Shown here: positions 1 to 9,500 of the stretch, piece after piece
How positions within the stretch are numbered: position 1 is the stretch's first letter
How the letters are laid out: each line of letters starts with the position of its first letter
NCBI GenBank assembly: GCA_038251405.1
Contig: JBBSBH010000022.1
Span: 1-64,000, forward strand
Length of the DNA stretch: 64,000 nucleotides
Reading direction: 5' to 3'
DNA from: JADJLQ01 sp038251405
GTDB lineage: Bacteria > Bacteroidota > Bacteroidia > Chitinophagales > Saprospiraceae
Position numbers and translations under genes: made by a program
Notes under the pieces: model-generated
The model's input: only the letters and a program-made list of their open reading frames with translations
The model's database searches: none
Told to the model about the DNA's origin: nothing

Positions 1-88
1 ATTATTTATATTGATTTAAAATGGTAAGAAATAATTACATTTTCAAAACTCAGGGTTAACCTCGATAAATAGTTGGTTTTCAATTCAA

Positions 89-547
89 CTATTTCATCGA
101 CCGTTGGCAATTTTTGCTTCTGCTGCAAAAATTGGGTTTAATAACTAAATATCCGCATTTTAGAAAAGTAGATAAGGCAGTAACACTTACATCAGATGAA
201 ATGTGTCCAGATCCAAGCCTTATCGCCTCCATCTCCATTAGCTGAATTAATTTTCTACCAATGCCTCTGGATTGAAAATCTGGATGAACATATAAAAAGT
301 CGAGGTAGTTATTGCTTTGCAAAGAGGCAAATCCTACTATCCCTTTTTGCATTTCCGCCACTAAGAAGTAATCACAGGTTAGTTTTTGCACCCACCTATC
401 TCTATTTTGTACACTATCTATCCATACTTCTATTTGAACGGCTGTGTAATCCTTCTTACATGTAGTCTGAATGGAGGTAACAAATATTGCCTGAAGCATT
501 TCCAGCTCGTCAGCCTTGCCTTTTCTGAATGTACATGAATTTAGCAT
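89..547 (-). CDS. GNAT family N-acetyltransferase
   Basis: A 152-residue single-domain protein that should transfer an acetyl group from acetyl-CoA to an amine; the substrate cannot be told from sequence. The acetyl-CoA loop is visible at about residues 86-100, where VHPDFQSRGIGRKL matches the GNAT motif A (Q/RxxGxG/A). A beta-strand-rich core (FLVAEMQKGIVGFASL, residues 61-76) precedes it, and a ..ALSTFLKCGY.. segment near 125-135 fits the usual motif B, where the chain passes the pantetheine arm. There is no signal peptide, so it is cytoplasmic. It is the last minus-strand gene at the left edge and is separated by about 110 bp from the upstream gene, so it is probably transcribed alone. The family assignment is firm; the substrate is unknown. 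Confidence 0.88.
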   Translation of the reverse strand: MLNSCTFRKGKADELEMLQAIFVTSIQTTCKKDYTAVQIEVWIDSVQNRDRWVQKLTCDYFLVAEMQKGIVGFASLQSNNYLDFLYVHPDFQSRGIGRKLIQLMEMEAIRLGSGHISSDVSVTALSTFLKCGYLVIKPNFCSRSKNCQRSMK

Positions 548-566
548 CTAGTTCTCAATTAATTAA

Positions 567-634
567 TGCTGCCTAAATCTGCTAGTAAGGCTAAAAATAA
601 AAGAACAAAAATTGATCCACGTGGCAGCAGATTG
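567..634. repeat. Two overlapping inverted repeats in an intergenic gap
   Basis: The right arm around 624-634 (GGCAGCAGATT) can pair in two ways: GGCAGCA (624-630) with TGCTGCC (567-573), or AGCAGATT (627-634) with AATCTGCT (576-583). Both pairings are perfect and they exclude each other. The element lies between the stop of the subunit-3-like gene (657) and the start of the GNAT gene (547). It could act as a terminator for the upstream minus-strand array or as a leader switch; there is no clean poly-U run, so the function is open. Confidence 0.3.
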
Positions 635-656
635 AAAATAATGTATCAAAAATGCG

Positions 657-1328
657 TCAAATACACTCTTTCAATTCTTTTTCCGTATAGGCCAGACCGT
701 GAGCTTTAAGTACATCATCAGGGACTCCGTTCCATTGGTTGGGAATATTGCCTTTATATTCAAGATCCTTAATGCCTATTGAGGATGTATAAAAACCAGT
801 GGTTACAAGGTTGCGAATCAGATTAAAAAAACTAACGCCTTGAGACATTTCTGGCCCCGCTTTTTTAGGGAAGGCAATTTTATCTACCATCTCTTTTCTT
901 TGTGCTTCCGTGCAGTCCTTACATGTTTTTTGATATTGATGAAGACATTGCAGATCTAGCCACCGCAAGCCTCCCCGCATGGGCACCTGGTGATTGGGTT
1001 GATCCTTTACTATGAATTCAATAAAATCTGGTACACCGGCATCTGAAGCGCTTCCACTTTTTTCATCCTTTGGAATGATCATATCTGCCAACAAAGTAAT
1101 GGTGGCCATTTCATCTACGGTAAAAAATGTCTTGGAAGTAATTTCTTTATAATAAGCTATTTCTTCAGGGGTACGGGCTGGACCGGCATCGTTTCCTGCT
1201 TCAGAAGCTTTTCCCATGGTGTCCCTATCAAGCAAATCTGTTTTACAAGATTGTTGCAGCAAACCAGCAGCAGTCAAACTTCCCAAAGCTATTGTCTTTA
1301 TAGAATCGCGTCTTTTCATTTTATTCAA
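657..1328 (-). CDS. Gluconate 2-dehydrogenase subunit 3 family protein
   Basis: A 223-residue exported small subunit of the kind that pairs with GMC flavoproteins acting on sugars or sugar acids. The N-terminus carries a Tat-like signal (MKRRDSIKTIALGS) followed by a lipobox-like LLQQSC, so a Tat-exported lipoprotein is likely. The mature part contains the family's typical FFTVDEMATITLLADMIIP near residues 68-86, with PDFIEFIV and GLRWLD segments after it. The family usually helps export, anchor or stabilise the GMC partner. That partner is encoded upstream at 1776-3518; the two are separated only by the inserted hicAB pair. Assignment rests on this N-terminal pattern and on the context; the precise substrate is unknown. 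Confidence 0.85.
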   Translation of the reverse strand: MNKMKRRDSIKTIALGSLTAAGLLQQSCKTDLLDRDTMGKASEAGNDAGPARTPEEIAYYKEITSKTFFTVDEMATITLLADMIIPKDEKSGSASDAGVPDFIEFIVKDQPNHQVPMRGGLRWLDLQCLHQYQKTCKDCTEAQRKEMVDKIAFPKKAGPEMSQGVSFFNLIRNLVTTGFYTSSIGIKDLEYKGNIPNQWNGVPDDVLKAHGLAYTEKELKECI

Positions 1329-1356
1329 GTTGAAAAATTTTATAATCTAATTGGCA

Positions 1357-1572
1357 TTACGTTAATATAAGCATTTCACTTTTTGCATTTGGAGTAGGGA
1401 TTTCAAGACCCTCTTCATTCATACCTTCTAAATGAAATTTAATTCCCTCAATTATATTCTCTAAAGCTGCATCATATGTATCACCCATACCTATACAGCC
1501 TGGCAAATCAGGTACATATGCACCAAATCCACCATCATCAGCTTGTTCCATAACTATTAAAAATTTAATCAT
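1357..1572 (-). CDS. hicB: HicB family antitoxin
   Basis: A 71-residue protein made only of the HicB partial RNase-H-like fold: a hydrophobic strand (IKFLIVMEQ), then DDGGFGAYVPDLPGCIGMGDTYDAALENIIEGIKF with the family's D-G-x-x-x-A-x-x-PDLPGC signature. It should bind and neutralise the HicA toxin encoded 14 bp upstream. There is no C-terminal helix-turn-helix or ribbon-helix-helix extension, so it is the short form; autoregulation through its own DNA-binding domain is unlikely. The gene lies between the GMC oxidoreductase and the subunit-3 gene and is followed after 28 bp by the latter, so all are probably co-transcribed. Confidence 0.88.
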   Translation of the reverse strand: MIKFLIVMEQADDGGFGAYVPDLPGCIGMGDTYDAALENIIEGIKFHLEGMNEEGLEIPTPNAKSEMLILT

Positions 1573-1586
1573 AATTCGATTTGGGC

Positions 1587-1760
1587 TTATTTTAAAATAG
1601 ATCTTTCCAGATTTTTTGAAATATCATTTGAAAGTCGATGAACTGGTACTGTTACCAATCCAATTTTTTTATGGTGTTTAAATTGTTTATGACTTCCTTT
1701 TTGACGAATTTCAAACCAACCATCACTTTCAATTATTTTAATTATTTCTTTGGTTTTCAA
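1587..1760 (-). CDS. hicA: HicA family mRNA interferase toxin (57 aa, TTG start)
   Basis: Small gene read directly on the minus strand. The protein starts MKTKEIIKIIESDGW and continues FEIRQKGSHKQFKHH, then GLVTVPVHRLSNDI, ending ERSILK. This matches HicA from end to end: a double-stranded-RNA-binding-like fold with the conserved G-S-H (His24 here), which is the catalytic histidine in the family, and a basic QFKH stretch. HicA toxins cleave mRNA during translation. The start codon is TTG at 1760-1758; no in-frame ATG gives the canonical N-terminus. It begins 15 bp after the GMC stop codon (1776) and ends 14 bp before hicB, the classical toxin-first order. The reading frame is intact, so the toxin may be active. 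A promoter-like box overlaps the start codon. Confidence 0.87.
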   Translation of the reverse strand: MKTKEIIKIIESDGWFEIRQKGSHKQFKHHKKIGLVTVPVHRLSNDISKNLERSILK

Positions 1761-1765
1761 AATTA
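1758..1765 (-). promoter_or_regulatory. Possible internal -7 box TAATTTTG at the hicA start
   Basis: On the minus strand the sequence TAATTTTG is an exact match to the Bacteroidota -7 element TAnnTTTG, and its last three bases are the TTG start codon of hicA. A transcript from here would begin inside hicA and could make only HicB. A similar antitoxin-only promoter has been reported for E. coli hicAB. No -33 TTG at the right distance is seen, so this is tentative. Confidence 0.3.
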
Positions 1766-1775
1766 TAGGAATAAT

Positions 1776-3518
1776 CTAGATTTCCTTTTTCTTCATTTGA
1801 TCGATAATATATTCCGATGTTCGCATAGAAAGTGCCAAAATAGTCCAGGTCGGGTTTTTATCAGCCTGCGATACAAACGAACCTGCATCAGCAACAAATA
1901 GATTTTTGCAATCATGAGCCTGGCTGTATTTATTTAATGGACCCTTTTTTGGGTCGTCCTGCATACGAACTGTTCCTACTTCATGAATTATACGCCCTGG
2001 GGCTGCAAGACCCCAATTGTTTTCAGCCGTATCAATACCATAGGTGATGGTCGCACCCATATTGGTCAAGATTTCCTGAAAAGTGTCTTGCATATGTTTG
2101 GCTTGCTTGATTTCAAATTCTGACCATTTGTAATTAAACCTAAGTACAGGGATACCGAATTTATCCACCATATTAGGATCTATCTCACAATAGTTATCTT
2201 CTCTGGCAACTGCCTCCCCTCGGCCAGACATCCCTAAAGATGCCCCATAAAAATAGCGCACATCTTCTTTTAAAGATGAACCATAGCCACCAGCTTCCTT
2301 TTGTTTTCCATTTACAGGGTAATTCCCATTCAGATTTTCCATACCCATTCCAAAGCCATAGCCGGGCATAGTAATACCACCATAGTATTCTATATGATAT
2401 CCTCTTGGGAAGTCTAATTTGTCTTTTATATTATCCATCCACCAGGGTGAATAAATATGAGCTCCACCCACGCCATCCTGATTGTACCGTTGATGATTCA
2501 TTAGCTGTGGCAATACACCTCCCATGTCTTTGCCCGTAGAGTCGTGCAGGTATTTGCCTACTATATTACTCGAATTTCCCAGGCCATTTGGGTGTGCTTT
2601 AGACTTAGAATTAAGCATCAACCTGGCTGTCTCACATGCGCTGGCCGCTAAGACTACTGCCCGTGCTTTTACGTGATATTCCTGCATCGTATTCCTATCT
2701 ACATAAGATATACCAGTTGCCATGCCATGCTCATCCGTAGTCACTTCTCTTGCCATGGCATTACAGATCAGCTCTACATTCTTGTTCTTTAAAGCAGGAT
2801 TTACTAAACATGAAGAAGAAGAGAAATCTGCATAATACTGGCAACCCCGACTACATTGACCACAATACACGCACACTCCTCTTTCATCATTAATCTTTTT
2901 GGTCAGCATAGAAAGCCTGGATGGAATCACATTAACACCAGATTTCATAGCTGCATTTTTAATGTATAACTCATGCAATCTGGGTTTAGGTGGAGGTAAG
3001 AAAAAACCATTTGGATCATTAGGCAGGTTTTCATTGGTACCAAATACCCCTATCAATTGGTCTACTCTATCGTAGTATGGCTTCACATCTTCATAGCTAA
3101 TGGGCCAGTCTGCTCCGAGGCCATCATAACTATAATGTTTAAAATCCCTTGGGCCAAATCGTAAGGAAATTCTTCCCCAGTGATTAGTACGACCACCCAT
3201 CATCCTCGAGCGAAACCAATCGAATTTAGTATCGTTTTTATGGGTATAGGGCTCTCCTTCCAATTGCCAACCGCCATAAGCTGCATCAAAATCACCAAAA
3301 TTTCTATGCTTAGTACTGGCACCTCTGCGAGGAGATTCCCATGGCCATTTAAACTGAGTAATGTCTTTCTTTGGATCATACATGGGCCCGGCTTCCAGGA
3401 GGCAAACTTTGAGACCTGCATTACCCAAAATAAAACTAGACATACCTCCTCCAGCTCCGGATCCTATAATCACCACATCAAATTCGGTGGGGCTTTCTTT
3501 AATTTGAAAACTTTGCAT
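1776..3518 (-). CDS. GMC family FAD-dependent oxidoreductase
   Basis: A 580-residue flavoprotein that oxidises an alcohol group, probably on a sugar or glycoside. The FAD dinucleotide motif VVIIGSGAGGG is at residues 15-25, and the adenine-binding LLEAG follows near 40. A Cys-rich insert (CVYCGQCSRGC, around 216-226) precedes the substrate domain. The C-terminal GMC domain has HEVGTVRM with the likely catalytic His and DAGSFVSQADKNPTWTILAL with the conserved Asn-Pro. There is no signal peptide of its own, which fits a hitch-hiker export or complex with the Tat-type subunit-3 protein at 657-1328. A Gfo/Idh dehydrogenase upstream suggests a 3-keto-sugar type of pathway. The family is certain; the substrate is inferred only loosely. 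Confidence 0.93.
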   Translation of the reverse strand: MQSFQIKESPTEFDVVIIGSGAGGGMSSFILGNAGLKVCLLEAGPMYDPKKDITQFKWPWESPRRGASTKHRNFGDFDAAYGGWQLEGEPYTHKNDTKFDWFRSRMMGGRTNHWGRISLRFGPRDFKHYSYDGLGADWPISYEDVKPYYDRVDQLIGVFGTNENLPNDPNGFFLPPPKPRLHELYIKNAAMKSGVNVIPSRLSMLTKKINDERGVCVYCGQCSRGCQYYADFSSSSCLVNPALKNKNVELICNAMAREVTTDEHGMATGISYVDRNTMQEYHVKARAVVLAASACETARLMLNSKSKAHPNGLGNSSNIVGKYLHDSTGKDMGGVLPQLMNHQRYNQDGVGGAHIYSPWWMDNIKDKLDFPRGYHIEYYGGITMPGYGFGMGMENLNGNYPVNGKQKEAGGYGSSLKEDVRYFYGASLGMSGRGEAVAREDNYCEIDPNMVDKFGIPVLRFNYKWSEFEIKQAKHMQDTFQEILTNMGATITYGIDTAENNWGLAAPGRIIHEVGTVRMQDDPKKGPLNKYSQAHDCKNLFVADAGSFVSQADKNPTWTILALSMRTSEYIIDQMKKKEI

Positions 3519-3584
3519 TTATTTAAGTTTGAATTACTAATGTACAATAAAAGTTGAATCAAGCAGAGCTGTTCTCAATTAAAT

Positions 3585-5249
3585 TTAGTTTTTAAGTATG
3601 GTGCTGGATAGTATATGTTGATTCCGTGTATCAATACGTATATGATACACGCCACTAGCCAGTGATGTCATGGAAATCTGTGAATTACTTTCTCCATTAA
3701 ACTCTAATACTTTGATACCCATGCTATTAAAAACCAACCCATGAAAGGTCAATGGCTTATCGAACCTATTTCTTAGGTATAAATAATCATGAGCAGGATT
3801 AGGATACAACGCAAAACCAATGTTTTTCTCCTGATCTATGGGGACCGTCTTATCATATTTAAAGTACCCGTCAAGCCAAATGATTCGCTGCGAGAGCCAA
3901 TTCTTTAAATAATTAATCTCAGAGATAAATGTGCCACCAACGAAATTATTAGGCCATACATATTTGTCCAAAATGGGCCATTTGGTAAAATTTCTTTCCT
4001 GACTTTCTGTTACATTTCTATTCAAAGAATCTATAAGTGAATTGATCTTCTGCTCTTCAAAAACAGTTTTTCTTAATTCGATCCACCTGGTTCGTGCATG
4101 ATTATAAAATGAGGAATCTTGCATTAGCTTAGACCAAAAGAAGGGAGAAACAAAAAAATCATTGGGGCATATGGTATTAAAATCCAGTGAAAGACCTGCG
4201 GTTTTAGACCCTTCACAGTAGTTAGCATTGCCAAACCCAAGATTGAAATCCCAAACCGGACCAAACTTTAATTTAGGATCCCTACTATCTAAGTCTTTAT
4301 AAATAAAAGTACTTAGTCGATAACCATCCACATTTCGGGCGATTTCATTCAATAATACAAAATCAATTAAGCTTTTTTCATCAACATATTTGCGATAGCC
4401 ATTGGATTCATCTTTCCAATCAGGTTGAAAAAAACTAGATTCAAAATTATTTATAACACTGCTTATATAGCTTTCTTGCGCAGATGTAATTTCATCAGCG
4501 GCAGGGTTTTCATACAGATAATAGATTTTTTTCATCTGGGCTCCACTGCCAGATACGTATTTAGAATAAAATCCCCCTATTGGAGTACTGCCTGTGGTTT
4601 TATCTATTTTGACTATATAGCCACCAGTGAGTGCGTCCCCAGCATTAGAATTTGACGATAGCGATTTTATATTGATCCTGTTTTTATCTCTTTTGATTTT
4701 TTCCATGAGTACATAAACACCCATGTATTCACTATTTATAACAACTTCACAAAATCTTGTTCGACTTGAATAGGGTAAAATAGATCTCGCGAAATGGTGA
4801 ATCAATACATCCCGCATCAATGATTTATCACTATATGGAGCCAATAAGATCCAATCATTTTCTTCAGGCATGCCGAGCAAACTCACATCTAAATTTGATC
4901 CATCGGGTTTCCTGGTTTCGAAGCCTAAGGGCTTTTTGGGTGATAAATCTTGTGAGCTGGAACCTCGATACTCCACCCCTATCTTGCCATTGTAATTTAA
5001 AGCCGTATCTCCTATAGTATTCCTTTTTCCCTGGCCGTTATAAATTATTTTTAAATCTGCAGTGATTTTTGGCTCATCCACGATGATATTACCATTGGTA
5101 TTGATAACGAAAATGGGCAGATCGCTGGAACTAAAATTTACTGACTGACTAAATCCAATCCCGGAACTTAGAATACAAAGACTTATCCAAAAGCATGAAT
5201 GTATACAGGATCTGGATATCTCCATTTTAGCATTCAAAATGAAAGCCAT
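3585..5249 (-). CDS. Secreted CotH-like kinase-fold protein with T9SS sorting domain
   Basis: A 554-residue exported protein. After a signal peptide (ending near GIGFSQS, residue 36) comes a CotH domain: EYRGSSSQ near 94, the KPLGFETR segment, NDWILLAPYSDKSLMRD, VINSEYMGVYVLMEKIKRDKNRI, and GPVWDFNLGFGN near 330, all typical of CotH proteins, which are atypical protein kinases in spore coats and in secreted bacterial relatives. The last 80 residues (ALYPNPAHDYLYLRN to the end) are a type A T9SS sorting domain, so the protein is expected at the cell surface. The first ATG overlaps the Gfo/Idh gene by 16 bp; an ATG at 5225 gives a compact signal peptide (MEISRSC...) and an 8-bp gap and is equally possible. 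Its role in the sugar array is unknown. Confidence 0.85.
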   Translation of the reverse strand: MAFILNAKMEISRSCIHSCFWISLCILSSGIGFSQSVNFSSSDLPIFVINTNGNIIVDEPKITADLKIIYNGQGKRNTIGDTALNYNGKIGVEYRGSSSQDLSPKKPLGFETRKPDGSNLDVSLLGMPEENDWILLAPYSDKSLMRDVLIHHFARSILPYSSRTRFCEVVINSEYMGVYVLMEKIKRDKNRINIKSLSSNSNAGDALTGGYIVKIDKTTGSTPIGGFYSKYVSGSGAQMKKIYYLYENPAADEITSAQESYISSVINNFESSFFQPDWKDESNGYRKYVDEKSLIDFVLLNEIARNVDGYRLSTFIYKDLDSRDPKLKFGPVWDFNLGFGNANYCEGSKTAGLSLDFNTICPNDFFVSPFFWSKLMQDSSFYNHARTRWIELRKTVFEEQKINSLIDSLNRNVTESQERNFTKWPILDKYVWPNNFVGGTFISEINYLKNWLSQRIIWLDGYFKYDKTVPIDQEKNIGFALYPNPAHDYLYLRNRFDKPLTFHGLVFNSMGIKVLEFNGESNSQISMTSLASGVYHIRIDTRNQHILSSTILKN

Positions 5250-6382
5250 TTGGTATCAGATTTTCCACTATCAATTACGCTCTGGATAAATTTCATGCCT
5301 CGCACTCCATCGGATACTGAGGGAAAATCATATAATGAATCTTGTGGTTTGCCTTCTTTTTTAGCAATGACTGCGAATGCAAAATTCCTGTAAATATTGG
5401 CAAAAGCTTCTAAGTACCCTTCGGGATGGCCTGCCGGAATTCGATAATGTGCTTTGCATTCAGCTGATAAATCACCTACCCCTGTTCGATAAATTTCCAT
5501 TGGTTTATTATGCCATTTCACGATCAGGGAGTTTGGCTCTTGTTGGGACCACTCCAGGCCAGCTTTTTCTCCATAGATTCTGATTTTCAAATTATTTTCT
5601 TCTCCGGCAGAGATCTGACTAGCATATAAAATACCCCGGGCACCATTACTCATTCTCATCAATACATTACCATCATCGTCCAATAATCTTCCGGGCACCA
5701 TAATGCTGATATCAGCACATAGTTCAGCTATTTGGAGGCCAGTTATATATTCAGCTAAATTTTCAGCATGAGTTCCTATGTCACCCATAGCACCTGCAAT
5801 ACCAGATCGCTTTGGATCAGTACGCCAGATAGCTTGCTTATAATTATTGTCTTCTTCTTTTTCCGTAAGCCATCCCTGGGGATATTCCACCACTATTTTT
5901 CTTATTGTACCTATTATGCCATCAGCTATCATTTTCCTGGCCTGCTTCACCATGGGATATCCCGTATAATTATGTGTCAATGCAAATACCTTTCCTGTTT
6001 CTTTAACCGTCTTTTCAAGATCCAGGGCTTCTTCCATAGTAAAAGCAAGTGGCTTATCACAGATTACATCAAACCCATTTTCCATAGCGAGTTTGGCAGG
6101 TTCATAATGCATATGATTAGGTGTGACAATGGATACAAAATCCATTCGCTTGTCATCAGGCATTGATTTTTCAGTAAGAATCATTTCTTCAAAAGTTCCG
6201 TAGCAACGATCTGCGGGTAACAAAAGATCTTTTCCGGAAGCTTTAGATTTTTCTGGGCTACTGGAAAATGCGCCGCACGAAAGTTCTATGAGACCATCCA
6301 AATTAGCTGCTATGCGATGTACCCCACCGATAAAAGCTCCGCGGCCACCTCCCACCATTCCCATTCTGAGTTTTCTATTCAT
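5234..6382 (-). CDS. Gfo/Idh/MocA family NAD(P)-dependent oxidoreductase
   Basis: A 382-residue cytoplasmic dehydrogenase of the glucose-fructose oxidoreductase / inositol dehydrogenase family. The Rossmann motif MVGGGRGAFIGGVHR is at residues 9-23. The signature EKP loop appears as CDKPLAF with Lys110, and the catalytic pair in the second domain is probably Asp201 and His205 in GDIGTHAENLAEY. Members oxidise or reduce sugars, cyclitols and keto-sugars with bound nicotinamide. It is the first gene of the minus-strand array continuing to CotH and the GMC oxidoreductase; together with the TIM-barrel epimerase type found later (53016) such sets often degrade glycosides by way of 3-keto intermediates. 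The particular substrate is not deducible. Confidence 0.92.
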   Translation of the reverse strand: MNRKLRMGMVGGGRGAFIGGVHRIAANLDGLIELSCGAFSSSPEKSKASGKDLLLPADRCYGTFEEMILTEKSMPDDKRMDFVSIVTPNHMHYEPAKLAMENGFDVICDKPLAFTMEEALDLEKTVKETGKVFALTHNYTGYPMVKQARKMIADGIIGTIRKIVVEYPQGWLTEKEEDNNYKQAIWRTDPKRSGIAGAMGDIGTHAENLAEYITGLQIAELCADISIMVPGRLLDDDGNVLMRMSNGARGILYASQISAGEENNLKIRIYGEKAGLEWSQQEPNSLIVKWHNKPMEIYRTGVGDLSAECKAHYRIPAGHPEGYLEAFANIYRNFAFAVIAKKEGKPQDSLYDFPSVSDGVRGMKFIQSVIDSGKSDTKWLSF

Positions 6383-6454
6383 AATTTAAGTTGAAATTTT
6401 GATAAAAATAGTATAAAAAGTGGAATGATTTAGCTTACAATAATAAGTTGAAAT

Positions 6455-6487
6455 GAAAAAAGCCCACTTCATCCAATGAAGCAGGCT
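6455..6487 (-). terminator. Rho-independent terminator of the giant T9SS gene
   Basis: Read on the minus strand: stem AGCC..ATGAAG with a three-base loop, CTTCAT..GGCT, followed directly by a run of T (the A run at 6455-6460 on the plus strand). It lies about 30 bp past the stop codon of the 2124-residue gene at 6517. A closely similar hairpin is found at 13027-13059. Confidence 0.7.
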
Positions 6488-6516
6488 TAGTAAGAAGGAG
6501 GAGTCCTCAATTTGAA

Positions 6517-9500
6517 TTATTGTTTAATCAACTTATAAGGCATGTCTATCATATTGCCATGAGAATCATGTATGGAAATAAAATAAAGTCCGGCAGGATA
6601 ATCTATCATATCTATTTGAGTATCTTCTGAAGTAATCGGAACGGACTGGTATACTCTGCCATTTATTGCTGTGATCTTTATCCTATTCTTTGGATTCACT
6701 AATTTTGAAGATAAAGAAATAACTGCTGAATTAAATGTGGGATTGGGTCTGATTTTAATATCTGACTCCTGCCTTGATTTTTTTAGCTTCGAGATATTAT
6801 TATTCAAAGTAACATCTCGTACACAAACATTATCCAGGCGACCAAAAGATATAGATGTACCATCATTATTATTAGGGGTATTATTAAATGCTCGAATAAT
6901 TAAAGTATTTAATCCCGGCGTGTTAGGCACCGTCCAATTTGAGATGCTATATTCCATACATGCAGTGTCTGTAATATTTACCGAAGATCCTATAGGAACA
7001 CAATTAGTATTGGTGCAGGTAAAAGGATCTATGCAGCCATTGGCAGCTGTAAACCCAAATCTTACATACGGAGTAATCAATCCGGCTACATTACTATAAA
7101 ACAATCCATGGAATCGAATGGAATACGTATGGCCTGGAATGAAATTAAAAGTTTGGCAAATAGCTTCTCCATGAGCTTGATCACCCCACATCTGGATGAT
7201 GGCAGGATCGCAACAGCCTTGAATCAGTCCTACTTGTGGAGTTCCACTTGCGACATGCCAATTTGTTGACGCACCCGGATTATCCAAATTGCCACCAATC
7301 GCCCCAATGGAAAATCCAGGGTTTTTAATCAAATTATTTTTACACGTATCACAACAGTTGACAGTAATCGTGTCACGGAATACTTTATCAAAGCAAATCT
7401 TTGGGGGTATTGCATTTGGATTATATTCAAATGCTGTATATGAGATTATATATGTACCACTAAAAGTATAAGAATGCATGGCCATACCTCCTGCTCCGAT
7501 ATGTGTGGAAATTGTACTATTATCGCCCCAATTGATTTGTACTATTGAATCACAAGAAGATAAATCACCTACTTTCAATGTGGTTTTACATAGTGCATTA
7601 TCAACTGTAATATTTACAGCATTCATTATTTTATCACAAAACAAATCATAACTCTTGCAACAATTGTCAGGTTGATAAAAATAAATTTTACATGGTGGGC
7701 AACTATTATTCCCGCAATGCCCTATTAAAGTCAATGTATATAATCCAGAAATGCTGAAAGTAGATGCAGAAATAAATGGCAAAGAAAATAAAAGCCCTGG
7801 AAGTAACTTTCCTGACATCGCTACAAAAGATGAAGGGCCAGTAAGTGTCCATTCTACGGAATCATTTGTACAATTAGTACCCATACAAGAGAAGGAAGAA
7901 ATAAATGTAATAGGCAGGCCTGATTGTATAGAGGGCACTACAAGTGTATCGCCACAATGCTTAGATAACAAGGGTCCTTTTGACACTGCATAAAGAAAAT
8001 CAAACTTACCACATGAGCACGTATCGCAGCATTTCACCATGATCGTATCCTTGAATACTTTTTCAAAGCAGATAGTCGGTGGCGTGGTAGCATAATTATA
8101 TTCTAATGCCAACCATGAAATAATATACGTGCCGCTCACTGCATAAGCGTGCATTGCCATTCCACCTGATCCTATTTGGACAGCACTACCTTGACCGTCT
8201 CCCCAGTTAATTTTTACTATCGAATCACAATCCGTCAATGCTCCGATATTGAGTGTCGTCTTGCAATGAACACTATCCACAGTTATGCTTACGGCATTCA
8301 TGAGTTTATTACAAAACATATCATAACTCTGACAGCAAACATTTGATTGATAAAAATAAATTTTACATGGGGGGCAACTATTATTCCCACAATGCCCAAC
8401 TAAAGTCAATGTATATAATCCAGAGTTACTGAAAGTAGATGCAGAAATATTAGGCAAAGATAATATAGGCCCTGGAAGTACTTTTCCTGACATCGTTACA
8501 AATGATGAAGGCCCGGTAAGTGTCCATTCTACGGAATCATTTGTGCAATTAGTGCCCATACACGAGAAGGAAGAAATAAATGTAATAGGCAGGCCTAATT
8601 GTGTTGAGGGCACTACTAGTGTATCGCCACAATGCTTAGATAACAAGGGTCCTTTTGACACTGCATAAAGAAAATCAAACTTACCACATGAGCACGTATC
8701 GCAACATTTCACCATGATAGTATCCTTGAATACTTTTTCAAAGCAAATAGTCGGAGGAGAGGTTGCATAATTATATTCTAATGCCAACCATGAAATAACA
8801 TACGTACCACTTACAATATAAGTATGCATGGCCATTCCACCAGATCCTATATGCACGGCACTACCCTGACTATCGCCCCAGTTAATCTTTACTATGGAAT
8901 CGCAATCTGATAATGCTCCAATATTTATAGTTGCTTTGCAATGTACAGAGTCTACACTGACATGTACTTCTTTCATCAGTTTGTCGCAAAATAGATCATA
9001 GCTCTGGCAGCAATGGTCTGGTTGGTTAAAATAAATAGTGCATTTACAAGTATAATCACCGCAATGGCCTTCCATGGTGAGAGTATATAAACCAGGTGAC
9101 GAGAATAAGCTTGCATTTATAGGATTAGCAAAGGAGCCTGTAGTCGTAGTGTATTCGACATTTTGATACGGTGATATATTCGGCCCACTTAAAGTCCACT
9201 CTACAGGTGTGGTGGAGTCACAATCATTTCCATTACAATGAAAATTAGAAAACAAATTGACAGCTAATCCCGATGATGAAGGAGGTACCTCCAATGTATC
9301 ACCGCAATGGACAGGCTTTAATACTTGTTTTGAAATAGCAAACAAGAAATCAAAAGAAGTGGTATCGCAAGTGCATTCGCAAGTAGAAGTAAATGAAATT
9401 TTACAACTATCGCAAATCTTATCACCACACCAGCCATATATGGTCAATACATTTGTGCTTGATTGCTGTGGAGTATATGTAAATGGTATTGTACCTGACT

